A stretch of 64,000 nucleotides of DNA. Origin: Bog-159 sp049511415. Lineage in GTDB: Bacteria; Acidobacteriota; Terriglobia; Bryobacterales; Bryobacteraceae. Below are positions 39,777-48,981 of this stretch, piece after piece. The notes beneath the pieces are model-generated. The model worked only from the letters and a program-made list of their open reading frames with translations, did not search any database and was not told the DNA's origin. The stretch spans positions 9,139 to 73,138 of the forward strand of contig JBEKYC010000031.1 of assembly GCA_049511415.1 (NCBI GenBank), read 5' to 3'. The first letter of the stretch is position 1. Each line of letters begins with the position of its first letter. A program made the position numbers and the translations under genes.

Positions 39777-39854
39777 ATTAGCCACCGATGAACACCGATA
39801 AACACCGATAACACAATTCTTTTCGGCTGCTATCTGTGTTCATCGGTGGCTAAT
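39777..39854. repeat. Inverted copy of the dispersed repeat between atpG and atpD
   Basis: ATTAGCCACCGATGAACAC (39777-39795) and GTGTTCATCGGTGGCTAAT (39836-39854) are perfect 19-bp inverted arms separated by 40 nt. The left arm continues into CGATAAACACCGATA, matching the single copy at 6223-6253. Transcribed as part of the atp message it could fold into a strong hairpin; no U-run follows, so it is not a standard terminator. Confidence 0.75.
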
Positions 39855-39858
39855 AATC

Positions 39859-40708
<850 letters not shown>

Positions 40709-40716
<8 letters not shown>

Positions 40717-42247
40717 GCGCGGCGGCCGCCGGCAGCTCGGCGACGAAGCGGTCCTTGAATTCCTTGATCACCGCGTTGATCTCACCGCGGAGAGCGTCGT
40801 CCAGGGCCTTCTTTTCGATGATCTTGGCCAGCAACGGGCGATACGCGTTGTCCAGGAAGCGATAAAATTCCAATTCAAACTTGCGCACCTGCTCCACCGG
40901 CAGATCGTCCAGAAAACCCTGCGTGCCGGCATAGATGATCAGGATCTGCTTTTCCACCGGGATGGGCTGGAACTGGCCCTGTTTCAAGATCTCGACCAGG
41001 TGTCTCCCGCGATTCAACTGCGCCAGCGAGGCCTTGTCCAGATCCGAGCCGAACTGCGCGAAAGCCGCCAGGTCGCGGAACTGCGCCATGTCCAGGCGCA
41101 GCGTGCCGGCGATCTGCCGCATGGCCTTGATCTGGGCCGCGCCCCCGACGCGGCTGACGGAAATACCGACGTCGATGGCCGGCCGTATGTTCGAGTTGAA
41201 TAGATCGCTCAACAGGTAGATCTGGCCGTCCGTGATCGAGATGACGTTGGTAGGGATGTACGCCGAAACGTCGCCCGCCTGGGTCTCAATGAAAGGCAGA
41301 GCCGTCAGCGAGCCGCTGCCATTCTCTTCGTTGAGCTTCGCGGCGCGCTCCAGCAGGCGGCTGTGAAGATAGAAAACGTCGCCCGGATACGCCTCGCGTC
41401 CCGGCGGACGCCGCAGCAGCAGCGAGATTTCGCGATAAGCCGCCGCGTGCTTGGAAAGATCGTCGTAAATACAAAGCGCATGCCGCTTGGTATCCCGGAA
41501 ATACTCGCCGATGGCGCAGCCGGAATAGGGCGACAGGTACTGCATCGGGGCGGGGTCCGAAGCCGAAGCCAGCACCACGATGGTGTATTCCATGGCCCCC
41601 GCGTCCGCCAGAGTCTTCACCACCTGCGCCACCGTGGAGCGCTTCTGGCCGATCGCGACGTAAATGCAAATCACGTCGCCGCCCTTCTGATTGATGATGG
41701 TGTCGAGCGCGATGGCGGTCTTGCCGGTCTGCCGGTCGCCAATGATTAACTCGCGCTGGCCGCGGCCGATCGGGATCATGGCGTCGATAGCCTTGATGCC
41801 CGTTTGCAGCGGCTCCTTCACCGGCTGCCGGTCGACCACGCCGGGCGCCAGACGTTCGATGGCGTAGAACTCGGTGGTGTGGATCGGACCCCGTTCGTCG
41901 ATCGGTTGGCCCAAGGCGTTGACCACTCTCCCGATCATGGCATCGCCCACCGGCACGGACATAATGCGTCCCGTGCGCCGGACCTCGTCGCCCTCTTTAA
42001 TCTCCGTGGCTTCGCCCAACAGCACGGCGCCGACCTGGTCTTCTTCCAGGTTCATGGCGATACCTGACACACCATGCGGAAATTGGATCAACTCACCGGC
42101 CATCACTTTTTCGAGGCCGTGAATGCGGGCGATGCCGTCCCCCACCGAGATCACCGATCCGGTTTCGGAGACGTCGATCGCGCCTTCGTAGTTCTCGATC
42201 TCCTGACGGAGGAGAGTCGTAATTTCGTCCGCTCGTATCTGAGCCAT
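40709..42247 (-). CDS. atpA: ATP synthase F1 subunit alpha
   Basis: 512 residues; non-catalytic nucleotide-binding subunit. 'GDGIARIHGLEKVMAGELI' in the beta barrel, the P-loop 'GDRQTGKTAIALDTI', 'YDDLSKHAAAYREISLLLRR' with 'PPGREAYPGD', and the signature 'PAIDVGISVSRVGGAAQI'. It follows atpH by 34 bp and overlaps atpG by 8 bp. Confidence 0.97.
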
Positions 42248-42281
42248 AAACCCTCGTTACACTGGGCCGCCCAATCAGCGG

Positions 42282-42833
42282 CTATTCGGCCTCCAGACGC
42301 TTACCCAGCGTCTGGAGCTGGCCCCTGACGGAGCCGTCGTACACAGTCGAACCGATACGGGCCACCAACCCGCCGATCAACTGCTGGTCGAGCGCAAAGC
42401 GCAGGCGGACTTTCTTTCCGGTCAGGCGCTCGAGCTGCCCGGAAATCGCGTCGCGCTGCGGTTGATTCAGATCGCGGGCGGAGCTGACATCCGCGCGGAT
42501 AAAGCCCAGCCGCTCGTCCAGGAGCACGTCGAAGCTCTCCAGGATCTCCGCCAGGATGGCGAACCGGCGATGATCCGCCAGCACGAACAGGAAATTTCGC
42601 GCAATGCGCGACACGGCCAGCAAGTCGCCGATCCGGCCGGCCACGGCCCGCTTGCGGGCGGGAGGCACGGAAGGCGACGTCAGCGCGTTACGCAGTTCAG
42701 CCGAACCGGCGTAAACGCCCAGGAAAGCGCGCAGTTCCTCCAGAATCCGGCGCGGGTCCACGCCTGACTTGGGGCCCGTGGCCACATCCACCAGAGCGCG
42801 TGCGTATCGGGATGCCAGGGCGGATTGAGTCAT
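42282..42833 (-). CDS. atpH: ATP synthase F1 subunit delta
   Basis: 183 residues. N-terminal helical domain ('SALASRYARALVDVA') and the C-terminal family motif 'LIGGLVARIGSTVYDGSVRG' with 'QLQTLGKRL'. It links the peripheral stalk to the alpha subunits. The ATG overlaps the stop of the b subunit gene (ATGA). Confidence 0.93.
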   Translation of the reverse strand: MTQSALASRYARALVDVATGPKSGVDPRRILEELRAFLGVYAGSAELRNALTSPSVPPARKRAVAGRIGDLLAVSRIARNFLFVLADHRRFAILAEILESFDVLLDERLGFIRADVSSARDLNQPQRDAISGQLERLTGKKVRLRFALDQQLIGGLVARIGSTVYDGSVRGQLQTLGKRLEAE

Positions 42834-43423
42834 ACTTGGGATGCCATACTGCTGACGAAGCCCGCCACCAGGCGGTCTTGGGTTTCGGGCGATAGCCGCG
42901 CGGCGATCTTTTGCTCCGCCAGGCGGAGCGCCAATTCCGCGGCGTGGCGGCGCAAATCCAGGCGCGCCGATTTGGCAGCGGCGGCAATCTCTTCCGTCAT
43001 GTGCCCCTGAATCTTCGCCATTTCGGCGTGGGCTTCGCGGCGCGCCCGCTCGGCTTCGGCCACGGCTTCCCGCTTGGCATTTTCCCGCAGCGCTTCGATT
43101 TCCGATTGCAGATTGGCGATGCGGCGGTCCACGTCGGCGACTTTGGCATCCGACGCGGCACGCACCGCGTCGGCCTCCACCATGCCCTTGCGGATCTCCA
43201 GCGATCGCTGCGCGAAGTAGGGCCCCGCGTTTTTCTTAATCACGTAGCCCAAGCCCGCCGCCAGCATCAGGAAATTCGCCCATCCCCAAACCATCTCGCT
43301 GGTGCCGTGCTCGGTGACGCCCCCCGATTCCTTCACCTTTTGTCCCGTGGATTCGTGGTCCTGCGCGGCGGCTGGCAATATCAGGATCGTGAGGCACGCG
43401 GTGGCCAGTAAGAGGCGCTTCAT
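42830..43423 (-). CDS. atpF: ATP synthase F0 subunit b with N-terminal signal-like segment
   Basis: 197 residues. Unlike most b subunits it begins with a signal-peptide-like stretch ('RLLLATACLTILILPAAAQD') and a polar spacer before the membrane anchor ('MVWGWANFLMLAAGLGYVI', about 45-62), followed by the long coiled-coil stalk ('IANLQSEIEALRENAKREA'). Such extended b subunits are known from some acidobacteria and epsilonproteobacteria, as far as I remember. It forms the peripheral stalk with b'. It overlaps b' and delta genes by 4 bp each. Confidence 0.88.
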   Translation of the reverse strand: MKRLLLATACLTILILPAAAQDHESTGQKVKESGGVTEHGTSEMVWGWANFLMLAAGLGYVIKKNAGPYFAQRSLEIRKGMVEADAVRAASDAKVADVDRRIANLQSEIEALRENAKREAVAEAERARREAHAEMAKIQGHMTEEIAAAAKSARLDLRRHAAELALRLAEQKIAARLSPETQDRLVAGFVSSMASQV

Positions 43424-43872
43424 GCGGCGACACCCCGTTTCAGGATGGTCTCCGCAATCTGATTGGCCAGCGCGTCACTGTCGGCCGCCAGGTCTTTCTT
43501 GGCCTGCTCGATTTCGGCCTGAATTTGCGTTTTGGCCTCGCGCACGGCGGCTTCCGCCTGCGCCCGGGCAGCGTTCACCTGGGCCGCCTGTTCCTCTTGC
43601 AATTGACGATGCAACTGTTCCTGCTTCTGGTAAATTTCGGCTCGCGCCGCGCGTAGGGCCGCCTCGTATTCTGCCGTTTTGGCGGCGGCTTTTTCCAGGC
43701 TCTCCGCGGCCCGCTTGCGGGCACCGTCGGTGGCTTCGTAGCGGGCTTCGAGCACTTTGCCCAACGGCTTGAAGAACATGTACTTCAAATAGAAATGCAG
43801 GAAGAAGACCAACAGGAAGGTAGGGATCGCGTGCAGCAGAATCCCACTCAAGGCGCGTAAGGTGGCTTCCAT
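43420..43872 (-). CDS. ATP synthase F0 subunit b' (second stalk subunit)
   Basis: 150 residues: membrane anchor near the N-terminus ('ILLHAIPTFLLVFFLHFYLK'), then 'MFFKPLGKVLEARYEATDGA' as in b/b' proteins, and a long charged coiled coil. Having both b and b' implies a heterodimeric stalk. It is the first gene of the cluster; genes for subunits a and c, which usually precede it, are not upstream here (mltG follows on the same strand side), so they must be encoded elsewhere. Confidence 0.9.
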   Translation of the reverse strand: MEATLRALSGILLHAIPTFLLVFFLHFYLKYMFFKPLGKVLEARYEATDGARKRAAESLEKAAAKTAEYEAALRAARAEIYQKQEQLHRQLQEEQAAQVNAARAQAEAAVREAKTQIQAEIEQAKKDLAADSDALANQIAETILKRGVAA

Positions 43873-43999
43873 TGAATTGACTGGAGAGAACTGAAAAGAT
43901 GAAGCTTAAGCAGGTAGGTTAACATTGGCCGGGAGGCCGCGTCAATCCCGCATTGGGGACCCGGATATCCCCCTTGGGCGGGACTCGCGTAGCCGGTGG

Positions 44000-45016
44000 T
44001 TAGCGGCTGGCTGCCGGCGATCTGGTTTGCTTTGCGGACGCCCGGCGATAATCGGCGACATTTGCCTCGTGCGCGCTCAGGCTGCTGGCGAACCGGTGTC
44101 CCCCCGACCCATCCGCGCGCGCCACGAAATACAAATAGTCCGCGGCTGAAGGATTGAGCGCCGCTTCGAGCGAAGCCAGCCCCGGATTGGCGATAGGCCC
44201 CGGCGGCAGGCCCGCGTGCTGGTACGTGTTGTACGGGTTGCCGCTGGCCAGATCGGACCGGTGGATCGCCCCATCATAGTTGCCTTCCAGCAGGGCCGCG
44301 TAGATCGTCGTGGGATCGCAGTCGAGCTTCATGCCGATCGCCAGCCGCCGCGCGAATACCGCCGCGATCATGGGCCGCTCGTCCGCCAGTTTACCTTCCT
44401 TCTCCACCAGGGATGCCAGCGTGACGATGCGATGGGCGGCCGCATCTGTCCGCAGGCCGCTCCAGACGCTGCGGAATCTGCCGGTCATGATGCGGCATAA
44501 AGCCTCGGGATTCGTGTGGTGGCTCAAGCGATACGTGTCCGGAAATAGGTAGCCCTCCAGCGTGGGAGCCTGCGCGTCCAGGTCCCGGATAAGCGCCGGA
44601 TTTCTTGCGACGGTTAGAAATTGGGCGGCCGAAAATACCCCCAGCCGCTCCACCGAAGCCGCGATATCGAACATGTTCTTGCCTTCCGGCACCTTTAATT
44701 CGTAATAAAAGATATCCCCGCGCGCCATGCGGTCATAAATATCCCATGCCGAAGCGGGCGCGCTGAAGCGGTATTCGCCGGCCTGCACGGTGGCATTGAA
44801 CCGTAGCGTGCGCACGATCAGCAAGTCCCAGCAATGCCGTATGATGCCCGCCGCGGCGAGGCGGTCGCCAATCTGCCGCGTGCTGGTGCCCTTGGGAAAA
44901 TCCAGAAAGGCCGGCGCCGGGAAAGCGCCGTAGGGGGTTGCCAGCTCGTATGTGACAAAGGCCGCGGCGGCCACGCCCAGCAAGAGAACCGCGGCAATCG
45001 GGCGCAGCCGTTTCAC
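44000..45016 (-). CDS. mltG: MltG/YceG-type endolytic murein transglycosylase
   Basis: 338 residues from the GTG at 45016, which overlaps the ruvX stop (GTGA). One N-terminal membrane helix ('LRPIAAVLLLGVAAAAFVTY'), a LysM-like region ('FDFPKGTSTRQIGDRLAAAG' type, seen as 'FPKGTSTRQIGDRLAAAGII'), and the YceG catalytic domain with the glutamate in 'IVTLASLVEKEGKLADERPM', then 'LDCDPTTIYAL'-like 'KLDCDPTTIYAALLEG' and 'NPYNTYQHAGLPPGPIANPG'. It cleaves nascent glycan strands and sets their length. The mltG-ruvX pairing is a widespread gene order. Confidence 0.94.
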   Translation of the reverse strand: MKRLRPIAAVLLLGVAAAAFVTYELATPYGAFPAPAFLDFPKGTSTRQIGDRLAAAGIIRHCWDLLIVRTLRFNATVQAGEYRFSAPASAWDIYDRMARGDIFYYELKVPEGKNMFDIAASVERLGVFSAAQFLTVARNPALIRDLDAQAPTLEGYLFPDTYRLSHHTNPEALCRIMTGRFRSVWSGLRTDAAAHRIVTLASLVEKEGKLADERPMIAAVFARRLAIGMKLDCDPTTIYAALLEGNYDGAIHRSDLASGNPYNTYQHAGLPPGPIANPGLASLEAALNPSAADYLYFVARADGSGGHRFASSLSAHEANVADYRRASAKQTRSPAASR

Positions 45017-45435
45017 AAAGAGTCCAGATAACTCTGCAGCAGGATCACCGCGGAGAGGCGGTCCACTGCGCGGGCGCGTTTTTCGATCCCGATGCCGCTG
45101 GAGCGGAGCACCCGCGAAGCCTCCACCGTCGTGAGCCGTTCGTCCCAAAGGCGCACGGGTCGGCGGGCGCGCTCCGCCAGCGCATCCGCGAATTCCCGTA
45201 CCCACATCGATTGCCGGCCTTCCACGCCGCTCATGTGCAGCGGATTCCCGATCAGGATCAAGGCCACCTCGCGCTCTTCCACCTGGCGCGTCAGCTCGGC
45301 CAGATCCGCGCGCTTGGTGGTGCGCACCAGGTTGGGCAGGCCTTGTGCCGTAATGCCCAGCGGATCGCTGATGGCCATGCCGATGCGCTTCTTACCCAAG
45401 TCCAGGGCCAGGATGCGAGGCTTGAGGGATACCAT
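45013..45435 (-). CDS. ruvX: RuvX/YqgF (pre-16S rRNA nuclease family)
   Basis: 140 residues from the ATG at 45435. RNase H-like fold: 'RILALDLGKKRIGMAISDPL', 'ALILIGNPLHMSGVEGRQS' and 'VRLWDERLTTVEASRVL', with acidic catalytic residues Asp in 'ALDLG', Glu in 'DERLTT' and Asp in 'AVDRLSAVILLQSYLD'. It is thought to trim 16S rRNA 5' ends and/or act on Holliday junctions. Two earlier in-frame ATGs exist, but a TATAAT at 45460-45455 lies among those codons, favouring the later start. GTGA overlap with mltG. Confidence 0.92.
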   Translation of the reverse strand: MVSLKPRILALDLGKKRIGMAISDPLGITAQGLPNLVRTTKRADLAELTRQVEEREVALILIGNPLHMSGVEGRQSMWVREFADALAERARRPVRLWDERLTTVEASRVLRSSGIGIEKRARAVDRLSAVILLQSYLDSL

Positions 45436-45500
45436 GCGGGGACGAACCAATTTCATTATAAACGCGGGCATGGTAGATTCGAGTCAAGGATCTCGCTCCC

Positions 45501-46649
45501 GTGGCCACCTTGTTGAAGCCCGTGCACGCACCCGGGCAGGAAGTCCGCAACATTTCAGCTCCCGTGATAGCCTTGGGCGTCGCCATTGCCGTCCTTTATT
45601 TCGGCCGGGTCTTGTTTATTACTTCCCTGGTGGCCGTAATCCTGGCGTTTATTCTGGAGCCGCTCGTCACCCTGCTGGTGCGCATACGCTTCCCGCGCTC
45701 CTTGGCCAGTTTCGTGGTGTGCGCCTCGGGGCTGGCGGCCGTATACCTGATCGGCATGGGCGCCTATTCTCAGATAGCCGGGCTGCTGGTGGATCTGCCC
45801 AACTATACGCAACGGGTGGGAGAAGTTGTGGAGGACGTGCGGCAAAAAGTAGAGGGACTGGAGCAGCGCACCTATCAGCTCGTCATGCCGGCCAAAAAAC
45901 CGCTGCCGCCGCCGGAACCCGCCAGAAAGAAGAAGCGCACTTCGGACGCGCTGATTCCTCTCCCCGCCCCCGGTGTGATACCCGAAGTCCGCATCCACGA
46001 AGAACCGTCTCCTATAAAGGATTTCATCTCTACGAGTTGGGGATCGTTCTACCAGGTGGGGTTGATGGCGTCCTTCGTGCCGTTTCTGGTGTATTTCATG
46101 TTGAGCTGGCACGATCACCTGCACCGTAGCTTCTTGCAGTTCTTTCAGGGGGAAGACCGCGCCGCCGCCGCCCGCAGCCTGCAGGGAATTGCGGATATAG
46201 TGCGCGCGTTCGTGGTCGGCAACTCGCTGCTGGGCCTGCTGCTGGCGGCGGCCAGTTCTCTGGTTTTTTGGTCCATTCACCTGCCCTACGCCTTGCTCGT
46301 GGGTCCTTTGAGCGGTTTTCTGAGTCTGGTGCCGTATGTCGGGCTTCCGCTCGCGGCCATCCCGCCCCTGTTCGTAGCCATCACCGCCTATCAGACGATT
46401 TCGGGCTATCTGCTGGTGCTGGCGATTGTCAGCGGATTTCATCTGCTGGCGCTGAACCTGCTTTATCCCAAGTTCGTGGGATCGCGAGTGCATCTGAATC
46501 CCCTCGCAGTCACCTTTTCGCTGATGATCTGGGGCTTCCTGTGGGATGCCGCGGGGCTTCTGCTGGCGATTCCCCTGACCGCCGCGCTGAAGGCGGTATG
46601 CGATAACGTGAAGGGCCTGCGGCACATCGGCAGGCTCCTGGGTGACTGA
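45501..46649 (+). CDS. AI-2E family transporter (PerM/TqsA type)
   Basis: 382 residues with about eight hydrophobic segments. Family features: 'VIALGVAIAVLYFGRVLFIT', 'VAVILAFILEPLVTLLVRI', 'FLSLVPYVGLPLAAIPPLFV', 'NLLYPKFVGSRVHLNPLAVT' and 'GLLLAIPLTAALKAV'. A charged, proline-rich loop (about 130-175, 'KKPLPPPEPARKKKRTSDAL') interrupts the usual large extracytoplasmic region. Members range from quorum-signal export to Na+/H+ antiport, so the substrate is open. Start is GTG at 45501 with AAGGA upstream. It is divergent from ruvX. Confidence 0.88.
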   Translation: MATLLKPVHAPGQEVRNISAPVIALGVAIAVLYFGRVLFITSLVAVILAFILEPLVTLLVRIRFPRSLASFVVCASGLAAVYLIGMGAYSQIAGLLVDLPNYTQRVGEVVEDVRQKVEGLEQRTYQLVMPAKKPLPPPEPARKKKRTSDALIPLPAPGVIPEVRIHEEPSPIKDFISTSWGSFYQVGLMASFVPFLVYFMLSWHDHLHRSFLQFFQGEDRAAAARSLQGIADIVRAFVVGNSLLGLLLAAASSLVFWSIHLPYALLVGPLSGFLSLVPYVGLPLAAIPPLFVAITAYQTISGYLLVLAIVSGFHLLALNLLYPKFVGSRVHLNPLAVTFSLMIWGFLWDAAGLLLAIPLTAALKAVCDNVKGLRHIGRLLGD

Positions 46650-46675
46650 ATTCGCCTCGCGCTGCCCGACGGGTC

Positions 46676-47533
46676 TTATTGAATCGTAAAAGTCTGCCGA
46701 GCTTCGAACGTCTGCGGGCCCACGCCGTCGTGCGCGGTGAACACCACCGTATACTCACCCGTCTTGGTGCTGGACTTGGTGGAAAGGCTCATGACGGCCG
46801 GCACGAAGCGCTTCGGGTAAAACGCCTGGCTGCGGTCGTGATCGGGGTCGGCGGCCGTTTGACTGTACACGGTCTTCCCGCCGGGAGCCAGCACCGCCAC
46901 GTCGTAGCTTACGTCGATGGCATTGCCGGCTGCGTATTTGAAGCCGATGATATCGAAACGCGCCCATACCGTCTCGCCGGGCCGGTAAGCGGCCTTCGCC
47001 ATCGGCCGGCGGTCATCCTCCGCGCGATAGAAATGAATGTTGCGGATCACCAGTGTGTCGCTGGGGTCCACCGCCTGTCCGCGCACTTCGAACGGTACGT
47101 CCTTATGGGCCGTGGCCTTGCCCACGACATCGTTCACATCCACCGAAATCCGATATGTTCCCGAGGCCGCCAACGGCGGAATCACGATCTCCTGCCGCAC
47201 CACGGGTTTCCAGTTCTTGTCTTCCGGCGCCAGCGTTTCTTCCACGTCCGCCGAGATGGGCTCGGCCAGCTGCACCCCGTGGGGATCGAGCGCCTCTACC
47301 TTATATGTGAGATGCAGGCGGTCGCCGGAAGAAGGCGTAAAGCCCTCCACCTGGAAACTGAAGAACATGGTTTCGCCGGGCTGATGCAAGTAGTCGGCGG
47401 GCAAGGCCGCGCCGCTATCCCGGTCCGAAAGCACCGCCCGCACGATACTCAGGGGTGCGCCGGCCCCCCATAAGGCGTACACGGGCGCGGCCAGCAACCA
47501 GGCCCGCCAGACGAAACCAGAGGCTCTTTTCAT
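46676..47533 (-). CDS. Secreted beta-sandwich protein of unknown function
   Basis: 285 residues. A signal peptide ('AWLLAAPVYALWGAGAP') precedes two similar Ig-like halves: 'QPGETMFFSFQVEGFTPSSG' with 'HLTYKVEALDPHGVQL' (about 50-90) and 'RPGETVWARFDIIGFKYAAG' with 'DVSYDVAVLAPGGKTV' (about 180-220). The internal duplication is clear by eye. I do not recognise a named family. The ATG overlaps the stop of the DUF4352 lipoprotein gene by 4 bp, and it is the last gene of the sigma-factor locus, suggesting an envelope-stress or periplasmic role. Confidence 0.75.
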   Translation of the reverse strand: MKRASGFVWRAWLLAAPVYALWGAGAPLSIVRAVLSDRDSGAALPADYLHQPGETMFFSFQVEGFTPSSGDRLHLTYKVEALDPHGVQLAEPISADVEETLAPEDKNWKPVVRQEIVIPPLAASGTYRISVDVNDVVGKATAHKDVPFEVRGQAVDPSDTLVIRNIHFYRAEDDRRPMAKAAYRPGETVWARFDIIGFKYAAGNAIDVSYDVAVLAPGGKTVYSQTAADPDHDRSQAFYPKRFVPAVMSLSTKSSTKTGEYTVVFTAHDGVGPQTFEARQTFTIQ

Positions 47534-48051
47534 TGCTGTTGGGCGGGCGCCGGCATATCCGGTGCATCCGTGGCGAAATTGAGCGGAATGTCGATATCCC
47601 GCGTCTTCTGGCTGTTCTCGTCCGATACCCGCAACCTGTAATGCTTGGGCGGCGCGTCAAAAACCACGGTGCCTTGCAAGGTCTCGGCCGGCTTCACCTT
47701 CCGCAGGTAACCAATCCAGGCCGGAACGCTATCGCCATCGGAGAGCTCCGGGAATGTCTGGCCGGAGTCGTCTATCAGGGTCAGGCTCGGGACCATCAAG
47801 TCCGTTGAGCCGCCGTTCACCACGCTCAGCCGCACGACAAAAAAACGGTCTTTGGGGACGCGCGTCTCGTTGCCCTCGCCTAGCTGCGCCTTCCACTGGT
47901 CTTCAAAGACGTTATAGACCAGCGCGCCGGCCGTGACCCTCTCGCCCATGCCGTAGGTTCGCGCTTCGGGAGAAACGGCGGGCGTACAGGCTGTCCAGAC
48001 GGCGAGCGACGCCAGCAGAAAAGCTCCTGGAAGTGACTGCGAAGTGTGCAT
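47530..48051 (-). CDS. DUF4352-like lipoprotein
   Basis: 173 residues from the ATG at 48051. An N-terminal lipoprotein signal ('GAFLLASLAVWTAC', with the cysteine near residue 22) is followed by a beta-rich domain: 'GMGERVTAGALVYNVFEDQW', 'RFFVVRLSVVNGGSTDLMVP', 'LTLIDDSGQTFPE' and 'VKPAETLQGTVVFDAPPKHY', the DUF4352 / Telomeric-repeat-factor-like pattern. Function unknown; probably outer-membrane or periplasmic. It lies 40 bp after the Spy-like gene and overlaps the next gene by 4 bp. Confidence 0.78.
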   Translation of the reverse strand: MHTSQSLPGAFLLASLAVWTACTPAVSPEARTYGMGERVTAGALVYNVFEDQWKAQLGEGNETRVPKDRFFVVRLSVVNGGSTDLMVPSLTLIDDSGQTFPELSDGDSVPAWIGYLRKVKPAETLQGTVVFDAPPKHYRLRVSDENSQKTRDIDIPLNFATDAPDMPAPAQQQ

Positions 48052-48091
48052 AGAGGCATCTTGCTCTTCGGACAAGGCGCCTGTCAAGCAC

Positions 48092-48466
48092 CTAATTGCG
48101 CGGCCGCTCCTTCAGCATCTTTTCGAATTTGACCTTTTGCTCTTCCGTCAAAATGCTGAAAATGCGAGCCTTGCCGTCGGATAAAACGGTTTGATAATAC
48201 TGCGCGAAGTCTTCCAGGATACTGGCCATCTGAGCTTTTTGCGTAGCTGTCAGGTCCAGTTGCTGGGCGACTGTCTTCAGGTATTCCGTCTTCGAACTGT
48301 TGTCCCAAAACGGACGCGGATGCAAAGCCGTGTGGCCCAGATTCATGGCCACGGCCCCGGCCACCGCGCCGCAAAGGAATACCAGCAGCAGAACCCCAAC
48401 GCCGGCTAACTTTGGCGATATCCAGACAGGGGCGGCGGCGGGTCTCACCGCCAGATTATGGCTCAT
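48092..48466 (-). CDS. Spy/CpxP-like periplasmic protein with membrane anchor
   Basis: 124 residues: an N-terminal membrane helix ('LAGVGVLLLVFLCGAVAGAV') and a helical periplasmic part with 'LDLTATQKAQMASILEDFAQ' and 'IFSILTEEQKVKFEKMLKER', the LTxxQ-type repeats of Spy/CpxP and zinc-resistance-associated proteins. Members are chaperones or sensors of envelope stress. The ATG lies 11 bp inside the anti-sigma gene, so it belongs to the sigma-factor locus. Confidence 0.8.
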   Translation of the reverse strand: MSHNLAVRPAAAPVWISPKLAGVGVLLLVFLCGAVAGAVAMNLGHTALHPRPFWDNSSKTEYLKTVAQQLDLTATQKAQMASILEDFAQYYQTVLSDGKARIFSILTEEQKVKFEKMLKERPRN

Positions 48467-48899
48467 AGTTCGCCAGTGTCACCAGCATCTGGTCCGCGTT
48501 GGGCGAACCGGTGTCGGCCGCCATTACCGCCTCGGGAGTGGGGGGCGCGGGTTCGTACGACTCTTCGCGCGAGACCAATACGGTGCCCAGCACGGCCAGC
48601 GTCAGCAAAGACGCAAAAGCCACCTGACGCCCAAACGCGAAGTCCCCAAAAATACTCCAGTATGACGGCGCGGGACCCGCCGCCACGGTTTGCATAACTT
48701 GCGCTGCAAAGCCTGGCCCGGGTTCTACCGGCTCGTCAATTTTGAGGGATGCCAGCAGGCTGCTGGCCTGCTGCATTCGCTCGACCTCCCCGCGGCATCC
48801 AACACAGGTGTCCAGGTGGGCCTGAAAGCGGTCGAGAGCCGGCGGCGGCAGAATGCCGCTCAAGTACTCCTCGAGATCTTCAATGATTACCGCGTGCAT
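48456..48899 (-). CDS. Anti-sigma factor with zinc-finger domain (ZAS type)
   Basis: 147 residues. N-terminal zinc-binding anti-sigma domain with H-x3-C-x2-C in 'FQAHLDTCVGCRGEVERMQQ', a linker, one membrane helix at about 90-110 ('QVAFASLLTLAVLGTVLVS') and a periplasmic tail. It should hold the ECF sigma factor, encoded 82 bp upstream, inactive at the membrane until a signal arrives. Confidence 0.87.
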   Translation of the reverse strand: MHAVIIEDLEEYLSGILPPPALDRFQAHLDTCVGCRGEVERMQQASSLLASLKIDEPVEPGPGFAAQVMQTVAAGPAPSYWSIFGDFAFGRQVAFASLLTLAVLGTVLVSREESYEPAPPTPEAVMAADTGSPNADQMLVTLANYEP

Positions 48900-48981
48900 A
48901 GCCTTCTTCCCTTACAAATAAGCAACCAAAAACCCCCGCGGGTCTTTATACCGCATTGCCCGCTTCCGGGGTTCAACATTC

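Noticed and set aside
45455..45486. TTGACT/TATAAT promoter for ruvX
   Set aside because: The two hexamers are separated by 21 bp, too far for a standard promoter. The TATAAT alone was used only as weak support for the later ruvX start.
48925..48955. Rho-independent terminator between sigma factor and anti-sigma factor genes
   Set aside because: ACCC/GGGT gives only a 4-bp stem next to a T-rich stretch; too weak, and the genes are expected to be co-transcribed.
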